A DNA stretch of 40,572 nt, from positions 1 through 40,572 of the forward strand of contig JAFPLH010000087.1 of the NCBI GenBank assembly GCA_017402845.1. The letters run 5' to 3'. The translations under genes and the position numbers were made by a program. The DNA is from Clostridia bacterium (lineage in GTDB: Bacteria > Bacillota > Clostridia > Oscillospirales > Acutalibacteraceae). The notes beneath the pieces are model-generated. The model did no database searches. It saw only the letters and a list, made by a program, of their open reading frames with translations, and had not been told where the DNA came from. This document shows, in pieces, positions 23,697 to 32,430 of the stretch; position 1 is the stretch's first letter; each line of letters begins with the position of its first letter.

Positions 23697-24536
23697 ATGA
23701 AAACCAGATTATTGTCTGCATTGATTGGAATAACTTTTGCTATTGGCGTATTGATAGTAGGAGTACATTACAGAATAGTTGTTGATGTTGCTTTGGCAAT
23801 AATAACTGCGATGTGTGTGTTTGAGGGTATATCGGCAAAAGGTCTTAACAAAAAATTCACGGTAGCCATACCTTGTTTAGCGTTTTCCTTTTTGTTTCCG
23901 CTGTTTTATTCGTATAGCTATGTTGTACCGATACTTTTTTTTCTGTATGTAGTATCATTGTTCTTGGCTATGATATTCAATCACGAAAATCTTGTATTTC
24001 CTGATCTGTCGTTTGCTTTAACACTTACGCTTTTATGTACAATAGGAATATGGGCAGTTGTGTATATGTTCAACACTCCAACACCTATAATAGGTGCGTT
24101 TTATCTGGTAACGGCGCTTGCAATACCGTGGCTTGCAGACGGAGGAGCTTATTTTGGCGGCAGCTTTTTGGGTAAACATAAGCTTTGTCCGAAGATCAGC
24201 CCCAAAAAGACAGTTGAGGGCGCTGTTTCGGGTGTAATAATAGGTACACTTCTCTCGTTTTTGGTAGGAATAATATTTGAAACATTTTTCTTCAAAAACG
24301 GTGAAAGTGTGAATTATATCTCTTTAGCAATTTTCGGATTGTTTGGTGCGTTGATCTCAATTGTCGGTGACCTTAGCTTCTCGCTTATCAAGAGAAGCCT
24401 TGGCGTTAAAGACTACGGTTCACTTATACCCGGTCACGGCGGAATGCTTGACAGATTTGACAGTGTTATTTTTACGTCGCCTTTTTTACTCATACTTATA
24501 ATGTTTTTGCCAACAATAGTTGAGAAAGCAGGTTAG
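23697..24536 (+). CDS. cdsA: Phosphatidate cytidylyltransferase
   Basis: A 279-residue multi-pass membrane enzyme forming CDP-diacylglycerol from phosphatidate and CTP. The signature near the C-terminus is complete: SLIKRSLGVKDYGSLIPGHGG then MLDRFDS, with the metal-binding Asp residues. About eight hydrophobic helices are visible. The start at 23697 lies just past the uppS stop. The dxr start is 4 bp after its stop, so translation of uppS, cdsA and dxr is probably coupled. Confidence 0.96.
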   Translation: MKTRLLSALIGITFAIGVLIVGVHYRIVVDVALAIITAMCVFEGISAKGLNKKFTVAIPCLAFSFLFPLFYSYSYVVPILFFLYVVSLFLAMIFNHENLVFPDLSFALTLTLLCTIGIWAVVYMFNTPTPIIGAFYLVTALAIPWLADGGAYFGGSFLGKHKLCPKISPKKTVEGAVSGVIIGTLLSFLVGIIFETFFFKNGESVNYISLAIFGLFGALISIVGDLSFSLIKRSLGVKDYGSLIPGHGGMLDRFDSVIFTSPFLLILIMFLPTIVEKAG

Positions 24537-24540
24537 TGAT

Positions 24541-25689
24541 ATGACAGAAAACATTTCGATTCTCGGTTCAACTGGTTCTATCGGAACACAGGCTTTAGAG
24601 GTTTGCAGAGCATTGGGAATACGTGTTTCAGCACTTACCGCTAACAGCAGCGTAGATATTCTTGAAAAACAGATTCGTGAATTCAAGCCTGAAATTGCCG
24701 TTCTCACAGAAGAATCAGCAGCAAATGAACTGAAAGGCCGCATTTCCGATTTAGGTACAAAGGTATTATGCGGCATGGAAGGACTTTGTGAAGCTGCGGC
24801 TGCAAAGCAAGCAGATACAGTGCTGACTTCTGTTGTCGGTATGGTAGGATTGACGCCTACTCTCGAAGCTATAAATGCGGGAAAGAATATTGCTCTTGCA
24901 AACAAAGAAACACTTGTTACGGGCGGAAGTCTTGTAATGAAAAGAGCAAAAGAGAAGAATGTTAAAATATATCCCGTAGACAGCGAACATTCAGCAGTGT
25001 TTCAGTGCCTTCAAGGGTGTCCGGATAAAAAAATGCTTAACAGACTTATTCTTACAGCGTCGGGCGGTCCGTTTTACGGATATTCAAGCGAACAATTAAA
25101 GTCTGTTACTGTGGAACAAGCGCTTAATCATCCTAATTGGAGCATGGGTAATAAAATTACCATAGATTCTGCTACAATGATGAATAAGGGATTGGAAATA
25201 ATAGAAGCAAAGTGGCTTTTTGATATGCCTATTGAAAAAATAGACGTTGTTATCCACCGAGAGAGCGTAGTACATTCAATGATAGAATATACGGATAATT
25301 CCGTAATTGCTCAGATGGGTGTACCGGATATGAAGATACCTATACAATATGCTCTTACTTATCCACAGAGAATGAGCTGTCCTGTTGAAAAGCTCGATCT
25401 TACAAAAGTAGGCACACTGAGCTTTATGAAGCCTGACTATGATACCTTCAAGTGTCTGAATGCCTGTAAGCGTTCTATGAAGCTTGGCGGTACCGCACCT
25501 GTGCTGGCAAACGGGGCAAATGAAGCGGCGGTAAAACTGTTCCTCGACAGAAAGATCTCCTTTACCGATATAGGCGATATCGTGTGGGGTGCTATTACCG
25601 ATCTGCCGATAGAAGATATTTTTGATGTGGATTCAATAATAAAAGCAGATAAAGCTGCAAGAGAATATGCTGTGTCATACAGCAGATAA
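24541..25689 (+). CDS. dxr: 1-deoxy-D-xylulose 5-phosphate reductoisomerase
   Basis: A 382-residue NADPH-dependent enzyme producing MEP, the committed step of the non-mevalonate isoprenoid pathway. NADPH motif GSTGSIGTQ is at the N-terminus, with ANKETLV, PVDSEHSAVFQCL, and the active-site block NHPNWSMGNKITIDSATMMNKGLEIIEA. The start at 24541 (MTENIS) directly follows cdsA. Its product chain is completed by ispG in the same operon and used by uppS. Confidence 0.97.
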   Translation: MTENISILGSTGSIGTQALEVCRALGIRVSALTANSSVDILEKQIREFKPEIAVLTEESAANELKGRISDLGTKVLCGMEGLCEAAAAKQADTVLTSVVGMVGLTPTLEAINAGKNIALANKETLVTGGSLVMKRAKEKNVKIYPVDSEHSAVFQCLQGCPDKKMLNRLILTASGGPFYGYSSEQLKSVTVEQALNHPNWSMGNKITIDSATMMNKGLEIIEAKWLFDMPIEKIDVVIHRESVVHSMIEYTDNSVIAQMGVPDMKIPIQYALTYPQRMSCPVEKLDLTKVGTLSFMKPDYDTFKCLNACKRSMKLGGTAPVLANGANEAAVKLFLDRKISFTDIGDIVWGAITDLPIEDIFDVDSIIKADKAAREYAVSYSR

Positions 25690-25765
25690 ATTTAATGCTG
25701 TCGCTCCCGAATAAAAAGGGGGCGAACAGTTTCTTATATTTAGTAATTGGAAGGATCTGATTTTT

Positions 25766-27115
25766 ATACTTACCAAAATTGCTTTAATTGTAATCGGAGT
25801 ATTAGTATTTGAACTGATAATTTTTATACACGAGTTCGGACACTTTATCACAGCAAAAAAATTTGGTGTTCAGGTGAATGAATTTGCCCTCGGAATGGGG
25901 CCGAAAATTGTACAGTTCAAAAAAGGAGAAACTCAATACACTTTAAGACTGCTGCCTATCGGCGGTTTTTGTGCTATGGAGGGCGAAAACGAAGAAAGTG
26001 ACAACGAACGTGCGTTGATAAATAAACCGGTCTGGCAAAGAATGATAATTGTTTTGGCGGGTGCATTTAATAATATTGTACTCGGCTTGATAATGATGAT
26101 GATCCTTCTTGTACAGTCACCGTATTTTTCTTCTACTACAATTTCAAGCTTTGCCCAGACTGCTTTTACGTCAAAATCAGGTTTGCAGGCAGGCGACAAG
26201 CTGCTTGAAATAGGCGGTTATGATATAAATTGTTCAAGAGATATTTCATTTGCACTGGTAATGATTCCTCTGCAAACTGTAAACGGAGAAGATTTTTCTA
26301 TTTATAAAGAAGACTGCGGCTTTACTCTTGCAAGACAATATAGTTCTTTGAAAGCGGAGGATTATTCCGAAGATGAGCTGAAAGCGATATCAGAGGCTTT
26401 TAACAGCGGAATAGAGAAGCTTAATAATGCCGCTGATAAAGCCGAGGCAGATAAGATTACACAGGATACAATGGCGCAGGTGAATGAGCTTTCAAAGGTA
26501 AACTATGTTCCTGAAGAAAGAGAGTATATGCCCGAAAGAAAGAGATTCAGAACAGATGTTACTGTTTTGAGAAATAACGAAAAGATCATTTTGAATAATG
26601 TCGATTTTTATACCTATCTGGGTGACGACGGAAACCCTGCCATTTCGCTTGACTTTTCTGTTACACCGATAAAAAAGAATATAGGCACACTTATTTCAGA
26701 GTCTGCCAAGGGTACCTTCTCCGTTGTAAAAATGATATGGATAAGTCTTTGGGGATTGGCAACAGGCACATACGGTATGAATGATATTGCAGGGCCGGTT
26801 GGTGCGGCGTCAGTTGTTACGCAGGCAGCACAGGCAGGTCTTGAATCAAGCTTTGGCGATGCGGTAAACAATATTTTGTATATGCTTATGATAATTACCG
26901 TAAACCTTGGAATTGTAAACGTTTTGCCATTGCCTGCACTTGACGGCGGCAGATTTGTATTTATGCTTATTGAGCTGATAATCAGAAAACCGGTTCCGCA
27001 AAAATACGAAGCATGGGTTCATGCTGCAGGATTTATTATTCTATTGGGATTCATAGCAGTAATAACGATTAATGATATTGTAAGAATTGCGACAGGCACA
27101 GGCATTGGTGGATAG
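25766..27115 (+). CDS. rseP: RseP-type site-2 zinc metalloprotease, apparently ATA- or ATT-started
   Basis: A roughly 449-residue intramembrane protease of regulated proteolysis. The zinc motif is HEFGH in the first helix (about residue 22), a PDZ domain with LQAGDKLLEIGGYDI follows, an acidic/Lys-rich insertion lies at about 150-240, and NVLPLPALDGGRF supplies the third zinc ligand near the C-terminus. The first canonical start in frame is a GTG at 25874, after HEFGH, so it cannot give an active enzyme. The upstream frame LTKIALIVIGVLVFELIIF has no ATG, GTG or TTG. A GGAAGGA at 25749-25755 sits 10 nt before ATA 25766 and 4 nt before ATT 25760. The start is therefore unusual. Confidence 0.88.
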   Translation: MLTKIALIVIGVLVFELIIFIHEFGHFITAKKFGVQVNEFALGMGPKIVQFKKGETQYTLRLLPIGGFCAMEGENEESDNERALINKPVWQRMIIVLAGAFNNIVLGLIMMMILLVQSPYFSSTTISSFAQTAFTSKSGLQAGDKLLEIGGYDINCSRDISFALVMIPLQTVNGEDFSIYKEDCGFTLARQYSSLKAEDYSEDELKAISEAFNSGIEKLNNAADKAEADKITQDTMAQVNELSKVNYVPEEREYMPERKRFRTDVTVLRNNEKIILNNVDFYTYLGDDGNPAISLDFSVTPIKKNIGTLISESAKGTFSVVKMIWISLWGLATGTYGMNDIAGPVGAASVVTQAAQAGLESSFGDAVNNILYMLMIITVNLGIVNVLPLPALDGGRFVFMLIELIIRKPVPQKYEAWVHAAGFIILLGFIAVITINDIVRIATGTGIGG

Positions 27116-27125
27116 AGGTGTTATT

Positions 27126-28169
27126 ATGGGTAGTAAAAAATTTGTAAAAGCAGGTAATGTGCAGATCGGCGGCGGTGCGCCTGTTACGGTGCAGTCGATG
27201 CTGAATATTCCTGCCGATAATATCGAGGGTAGTGTAACTCAGGCTGAAAAGCTTGAAAAAGCCGGTTGTCAGATAATCAGAATTGCAGTACCCGATATGC
27301 AGGCGGTACGTCTTATTGATGCGATCAAGTCAAAGGTATCCGTTCCGATAGTTGCAGATATACATTTCGATTATCGTCTTGCTTTGGAATCGGTAGCAGC
27401 CGGTATTGATAAGGTGCGCATAAATCCGGGCAATATCGGCAGCGACGACAGAGTTTATGCCGTTGTAAAGGCTTGCAGAGAAAAGAATATTCCTATTCGC
27501 ATAGGTGTTAATTCCGGTTCGCTTGAAAAGCATATTCTTCAAAAATACGGTTCACCCACAGCAGAAGCATTGTGTGAGAGTGCTCTCTATCATGCGTCAA
27601 TTCTTGAACGCTTCGATTTTACAGATATTGTACTGTCTATGAAATCTTCCACAGTCAGTACAATGATAAAGGCTTACGAGCTTGCTGCCGAAAAATGTGA
27701 TTATCCATTACATCTTGGAGTTACAGAGGCAGGCACAGAGCGTATGGGCTTAATAAAATCTGCTGCCGGAATAGGCTCGCTTCTGCTTAGAGGAATAGGC
27801 GATACTATCAGAGTATCTCTCACAGACGATCCTATAAAAGAGGTATATGCTGCAAAGGATATTCTGAAAGCAATTGATATTGATACAAGCGGTATAAAGT
27901 TCATTTCCTGCCCCACTTGCGGACGAACAAAAATTGATCTTATCGCTATTGCAAACGAGGTGCAGGAGCGTTTGCGTGATTGTAAAAAGGATATTACAGT
28001 AGCAGTAATGGGATGTGCAGTAAACGGTCCCGGAGAAGCAAGAGAAGCCGATATAGGTATTGCAGGCGGCGACGGTGCAGGACTTATATTTAAAAAAGGA
28101 GAGATAGTAAAAAAGGTTCCCGAAGAATTATTGGTAGAGTCTTTGTTGGAAGAAATTGAGAAAATGTGA
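27126..28169 (+). CDS. ispG: 4-hydroxy-3-methylbut-2-enyl diphosphate synthase
   Basis: A 347-residue iron-sulfur enzyme converting MEcPP to HMBPP near the end of the MEP pathway. A TIM barrel opens with VTVQSMLNIPA and PIVADIHFDYRLA. The 4Fe-4S ligands are in CPTCGRTKIDL and MGCAVNGPGEA. The start at 27126 has GAGGTG 5 nt upstream and lies 10 bp after the rseP stop. A longer frame reaching into rseP is not needed. polC starts 23 bp downstream. Confidence 0.97.
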   Translation: MGSKKFVKAGNVQIGGGAPVTVQSMLNIPADNIEGSVTQAEKLEKAGCQIIRIAVPDMQAVRLIDAIKSKVSVPIVADIHFDYRLALESVAAGIDKVRINPGNIGSDDRVYAVVKACREKNIPIRIGVNSGSLEKHILQKYGSPTAEALCESALYHASILERFDFTDIVLSMKSSTVSTMIKAYELAAEKCDYPLHLGVTEAGTERMGLIKSAAGIGSLLLRGIGDTIRVSLTDDPIKEVYAAKDILKAIDIDTSGIKFISCPTCGRTKIDLIAIANEVQERLRDCKKDITVAVMGCAVNGPGEAREADIGIAGGDGAGLIFKKGEIVKKVPEELLVESLLEEIEKM

Positions 28170-28192
28170 AATGATCTTAAAGGAAGGTTTTA

Positions 28193-31100
28193 ATGAGTAG
28201 TATTTTAGATGTGTTTGACAGCTATGCTTCTCCTGAGCTTGTGAGCAGGCTGAAAAGCGGTAATGCAAGTGATATGAATATCAATATTAACAGAAGCACA
28301 AACGCTATGACAGCCTTAATAAAATTTGATAAGCTTGTTTCTCAAAGCGATATATTATCGCTTGAACGAGAGCTTGTAAGAAGTCTCCAGCTTTCAATGG
28401 TGAGAATTAATTCTGTTTTTCCGAAGGAATGCTTTACTTCTGATTATTTCAGTGAGATTGTAGTACACCTGAAACGAGATAATGCAACCTTAAACGGAAC
28501 ATTTAAAGACGCAAAAGCCACAATTGACGGCGACAGGTTTATTATTACACTGTATCATGGCGGAGAGGCTGTAATAAAAGGACAAAATGCCGCATTACTT
28601 ATTTCAAAGGCGATCGAGCGAATGTTTGGCTGCAATTACAAGGTAGAGTTTGACGGATTAACATCTATGAGTCTTGAAAATGAAGAATACATAAAAATGC
28701 AGGAGAGCATTGAAGCTCAGCAGCAAAAAGAGGAACAGAAAAAACAAATAGAAGAATACGAGGCATATAAAGAAACTATGGCGTCCGCCGATAAGCACAA
28801 AGAAGAAATGGAAAAAACAAAGGCGGAAATTGAAATAAGAGAGGGAGAAACTTTATTCCCGATAATAGCAGATAAAACCATGAAGCCGTTATTTGGCAGA
28901 GCTATTACAAAGGTTGATGTTGTACCGATAAATACGCTGTCTGCCGAAACAGGCAATACAATGATATGGGGAGATATTTTCAGCATAGATATTCGCCTGA
29001 CACGAGATTCCAAGAAAAATATCGCTACAATAAAGATAACCGATTATACAAGCTCTATTGCAGTTAAGGTATTTGAAAGCTTAGATAAATGCAAGCCGCT
29101 TGAGCTGCTAAAGGCAAAATCAACAATTATAGTAAAAGGTGACGTAAGCTACGATAATTACGACAGAGATATTGAAATGCATGCCGTAAGTATCGCAACA
29201 GCACAAAAGGTGAAAATAGTAGATAAAGAAGAAAAGAAACGCTGTGAACTTCATCTGCATACAAATATGTCTGATATGGACGGCGTAACACCTGCAAAAG
29301 ATCTTATTATGCGTGCTTATGAATGGGGTATGCCTGCAATTGCGATCACAGATCACGGCGTAGCACAGGCTTTCCCCGAAGCTATGAACACTCTCAACGA
29401 TATACAAAAAAGCGGAGGCAATATAAAGGTAATATATGGTACAGAGGCTTATTTTGTAGACGATACTGCTTCTGATAACAGTAAGCCTTTTGAGGGAGAA
29501 GACGCAATTTGTCAGAACTGCTCCATGCTTTCTGCTGAGGAGTTAAAAAAGCTAAAAGCGTATCACCAGATCATTCTGGTAAAGAACTTAACAGGACTGA
29601 GAAATCTGTATAAGCTGATATCTTATGCACACCTTAATTATTTTTATCGCAGACCGAGAATACCCAAATCTGTGCTTATGCGTCACAGAGAGGGACTAAT
29701 AATCGGCAGCGCATGCGAAATAGGCGAGTTGTACCATGCTATTTCATCAAAAGAAAAGACTTATGATGAGTTAAAGGAAATAGCTTCATTCTATGATTAC
29801 CTTGAAATTCAGCCTTTGGGCAACAACGAATTCATGGTAAGAAACAATTATGTTCAATCGATCGACGAAATAAAAGAGTTCAACAAAACTGTTGTAAAAC
29901 TCGGAGAAGACTTGAATATCCCTGTTGTAGCAACGTGTGATGTGCATTTTCTTGATCCTTATATGTCAGATTACAGAAAGATAATCATGAACAGCAAAGG
30001 CTTTGAAGACGCAGATCATCAGGCACCGCTTTATTTGAGAACTACAAAAGAAATGCTAAAGGAGTTTGCATATCTTGGTGATAAAAAAGCCCGTGAAATA
30101 GTAATAGAGAATACTAATAAGATCGCAGATATGGTAGAGCAGATAAAGCCTATACCGGACGGAAACTTTCCTCCGTTTATCGACGGAGCAGAGGAACAGC
30201 TTACCTCCATTACATGGAAGCGTGCAAAGGATATGTACGGAGATCCTTTGCCGGAGATCGTAAAGGCACGACTTGACAGAGAGTTGGGTTCGATAACTAA
30301 GCACGGATTCTCTGTACTGTATATGACGGCTCAGAAGTTGGTTGCAGATTCCGAGGCGCACGGATATCTTGTAGGTTCACGAGGTTCGGTAGGTTCGTCA
30401 TTCGTTGCAACAATGTCGGGTATTTCCGAAGTAAATCCGCTTTGTCCGCACTATATCTGTCCGAATCCGGAATGTAAAAACAGTGAGTTCATCACAGACG
30501 GAAGTGTTGGTTCGGGATTTGACCTTCCTGCAAAGAATTGTCCGAAATGCGGTACACCTTACCACCGTGACGGTCACGAGATACCATTTGAAACATTTCT
30601 GGGATTTGACGGGGACAAAGTGCCTGATATCGACTTGAACTTTTCAGGTGAGTACCAGTCGCAGGCGCATAGATATACAGAAACTCTGTTCGGCAAGGAA
30701 AATGTGTTCAAAGCCGGAACTATCGCAACTGTTGCCGATAAAACGGCTTTTGCATACGTGAAAAAGTATGCCGAACAGGCAGGCAAGGTATATAACAAAG
30801 CAGAAGAAGAAAGATTATCAATAGGCTGTACAGGAGTAAAAAGAACAACAGGTCAGCACCCCGGCGGCATGGTTGTTGTGCCGAGAGGTATGAACGTATT
30901 CGATTTCTGTCCGATACAGCGTCCGGCAAACGATCAGAAATCCGATAATATAACAACACACTTCGACTTCCATTCTATTCATGATACTATATGTAAGCTT
31001 GATGAGCTTGGTCACGATGTTCCGACCATATATCATTATCTTGAGGAGTTCACCGGCATAAGCGTTATGGACGTTTCAATGAGTGATCCCGATGTTATGT

Positions 31101-32053
31101 CGCTGTTTACATCTACGAAAGCGTTAAATGTAAAGCCCGAAGATATAGATTCACAGACGGGAACATTTTCACTTCCGGAGTCGGGAACAAATTTTGTACG
31201 ACAAATGCTTGTAGAATCACAGCCTAAAACGTTTTCAGACTTGCTTCAGATATCCGGACTTTCACATGGTACAGATGTATGGATAGGTAATGCGGCAGAC
31301 CTTATAAAGAACGGTACTTGTACTATCTCCGAGGTTATAGGTACGAGAGATAGTATTATGACATATCTGCTGCACAAAGGTCTTGAACCTAAAATGGCGT
31401 TTAAGATAATGGAGATCGTTCGTAAGGGAAAAGCAACTAAGCTTCTTACAGAGGAGCATATCAATGCAATGAAGGAGCACAATGTTCCACAGTGGTATAT
31501 TGATTCGTGTATGAAGATAAAATATATGTTTCCTAAGGCACACGCAGCAGCTTATATGATCTCAACGCTTCGTCTTGGGTGGTATAAGGTTCATAAGCCT
31601 TTAGCATACTATGCGGCATATTTTACGGTGCGAGGAGAAAGCTTTGACGCAGAGTCAGCGCTTGCAGGAAAACCTGCTGTAATGGAAAAAATACGTGATA
31701 TAGTAAATAAAGGTACAGCGGCCTCCGCAAAGGAAAAAACAGACCTTGCAACTTTGCAAATTGTAAATGAAATGCTTGCAAGAGGCATAAAGGTATTGCC
31801 GATCAATATATTCAAATCAGAGGCTAAAAAGTTTGTAATTGAAGACGGTGCATTAAGACTTCCTTATTGTTCTATGCCCGGTGTAGGCGAAGCTGCTGCC
31901 GAAAGTCTTGTAGAAGTAGCTAAGAATGGCAAATTCTTGTCGATAGAAGATATTCAGGCGCAGGCAAAAGTATCAAAGACGGTTATAGAAACATTAAAGT
32001 CTATCGGTGCATTCGGAGATCTGCCTGAATCAAATCAGATGTCATTGTTTTAA
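28193..32053 (+). CDS. polC: DNA polymerase III alpha subunit, PolC type, lacking the exonuclease domain
   Basis: A 1286-residue replicative polymerase, against about 1430-1470 for the family (Bacillus 1437). The order is an N-terminal domain, an OB-fold (about 240-340), a PHP domain beginning ELHLHTNMSDMDG near residue 352, a polymerase core with catalytic DIDLNFSGEY near 811, a four-Cys zinc loop (CPHYIC..CPKC, about 750-795), and GQHPGGMVVVP. In Bacillus PolC a DEDD exonuclease of about 170 residues interrupts the PHP domain after EGYLVDDG. Here EAYFVDDTASD passes through about 25 residues (EDAICQNC) straight to YHQIILVKNLTGLRNLYKL. No DxETTG motif exists. The frame is intact. Confidence 0.95.
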   Translation: MSSILDVFDSYASPELVSRLKSGNASDMNININRSTNAMTALIKFDKLVSQSDILSLERELVRSLQLSMVRINSVFPKECFTSDYFSEIVVHLKRDNATLNGTFKDAKATIDGDRFIITLYHGGEAVIKGQNAALLISKAIERMFGCNYKVEFDGLTSMSLENEEYIKMQESIEAQQQKEEQKKQIEEYEAYKETMASADKHKEEMEKTKAEIEIREGETLFPIIADKTMKPLFGRAITKVDVVPINTLSAETGNTMIWGDIFSIDIRLTRDSKKNIATIKITDYTSSIAVKVFESLDKCKPLELLKAKSTIIVKGDVSYDNYDRDIEMHAVSIATAQKVKIVDKEEKKRCELHLHTNMSDMDGVTPAKDLIMRAYEWGMPAIAITDHGVAQAFPEAMNTLNDIQKSGGNIKVIYGTEAYFVDDTASDNSKPFEGEDAICQNCSMLSAEELKKLKAYHQIILVKNLTGLRNLYKLISYAHLNYFYRRPRIPKSVLMRHREGLIIGSACEIGELYHAISSKEKTYDELKEIASFYDYLEIQPLGNNEFMVRNNYVQSIDEIKEFNKTVVKLGEDLNIPVVATCDVHFLDPYMSDYRKIIMNSKGFEDADHQAPLYLRTTKEMLKEFAYLGDKKAREIVIENTNKIADMVEQIKPIPDGNFPPFIDGAEEQLTSITWKRAKDMYGDPLPEIVKARLDRELGSITKHGFSVLYMTAQKLVADSEAHGYLVGSRGSVGSSFVATMSGISEVNPLCPHYICPNPECKNSEFITDGSVGSGFDLPAKNCPKCGTPYHRDGHEIPFETFLGFDGDKVPDIDLNFSGEYQSQAHRYTETLFGKENVFKAGTIATVADKTAFAYVKKYAEQAGKVYNKAEEERLSIGCTGVKRTTGQHPGGMVVVPRGMNVFDFCPIQRPANDQKSDNITTHFDFHSIHDTICKLDELGHDVPTIYHYLEEFTGISVMDVSMSDPDVMSLFTSTKALNVKPEDIDSQTGTFSLPESGTNFVRQMLVESQPKTFSDLLQISGLSHGTDVWIGNAADLIKNGTCTISEVIGTRDSIMTYLLHKGLEPKMAFKIMEIVRKGKATKLLTEEHINAMKEHNVPQWYIDSCMKIKYMFPKAHAAAYMISTLRLGWYKVHKPLAYYAAYFTVRGESFDAESALAGKPAVMEKIRDIVNKGTAASAKEKTDLATLQIVNEMLARGIKVLPINIFKSEAKKFVIEDGALRLPYCSMPGVGEAAAESLVEVAKNGKFLSIEDIQAQAKVSKTVIETLKSIGAFGDLPESNQMSLF

Positions 32054-32107
32054 GGTAACACCGCACAAATACCGCTTGACGGCTTTGTGCGGTGTGCGGT
32101 ATTGTCC
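32054..32107. mobile_element. R2-family inverted-repeat element, copy 3, abutting the polC stop
   Basis: A 54-bp element with ends ggtaacaccgcacaaa and tttgtgcggtg...ggtattgtcc, flanked by TAA on both sides. The left TAA is the polC stop codon itself. Its stem would form the first hairpin downstream of polC, but no T-run follows. Confidence 0.65.
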
Positions 32108-32160
32108 TAAGGAGCGATTTGATTTTTAGCCACGTTTTATTTGACACATAAAGTTATATA

Positions 32161-32230
32161 GGGCATCTCTAAAACCTGCCGTCGTTTAGATACGGTGCAG
32201 ATGGATGGCGTGTGGTTTTTAGAGGTGTCC
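32161..32230. mobile_element. R1-family element, copy B, internally deleted
   Basis: 70 bp, flanked by TATA (32157-32160 and 32231-32234). The left end gggcatctctaaaacctg and right end ggtttttagaggtgtcc match the R1 ends. Compared with copy D, the middle of about 90 bp is missing between two AGAT repeats. Orientation is opposite to copies A and C. Confidence 0.8.
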
Positions 32231-32330
32231 TATAATTAATTTGAATCGTATTTGTAGTATATACGAGGTTTATTGCGAAAATATACAATTAGCAGATAAT
32301 CATACATTCATGTTTTATATTTTACATCTA

Positions 32331-32359
32331 TTGACACATATTTATTTATTTGATAAAAT
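32331..32359 (+). promoter_or_regulatory. Predicted promoter of the nucleotidyltransferase-like gene
   Basis: TTGACA (32331-32336), 17-bp spacer, TAAAAT (32354-32359), 71 bp upstream of the start. The rest of 32231-32330 shows nothing recognisable. Confidence 0.78.
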
Positions 32360-32430
32360 TGAAAGGTAAGAATACAGAGCTTTAAAAGGATTTGTTTGGT
32401 TTATATGAAAAGAAAATAGGGGAAAACAAA

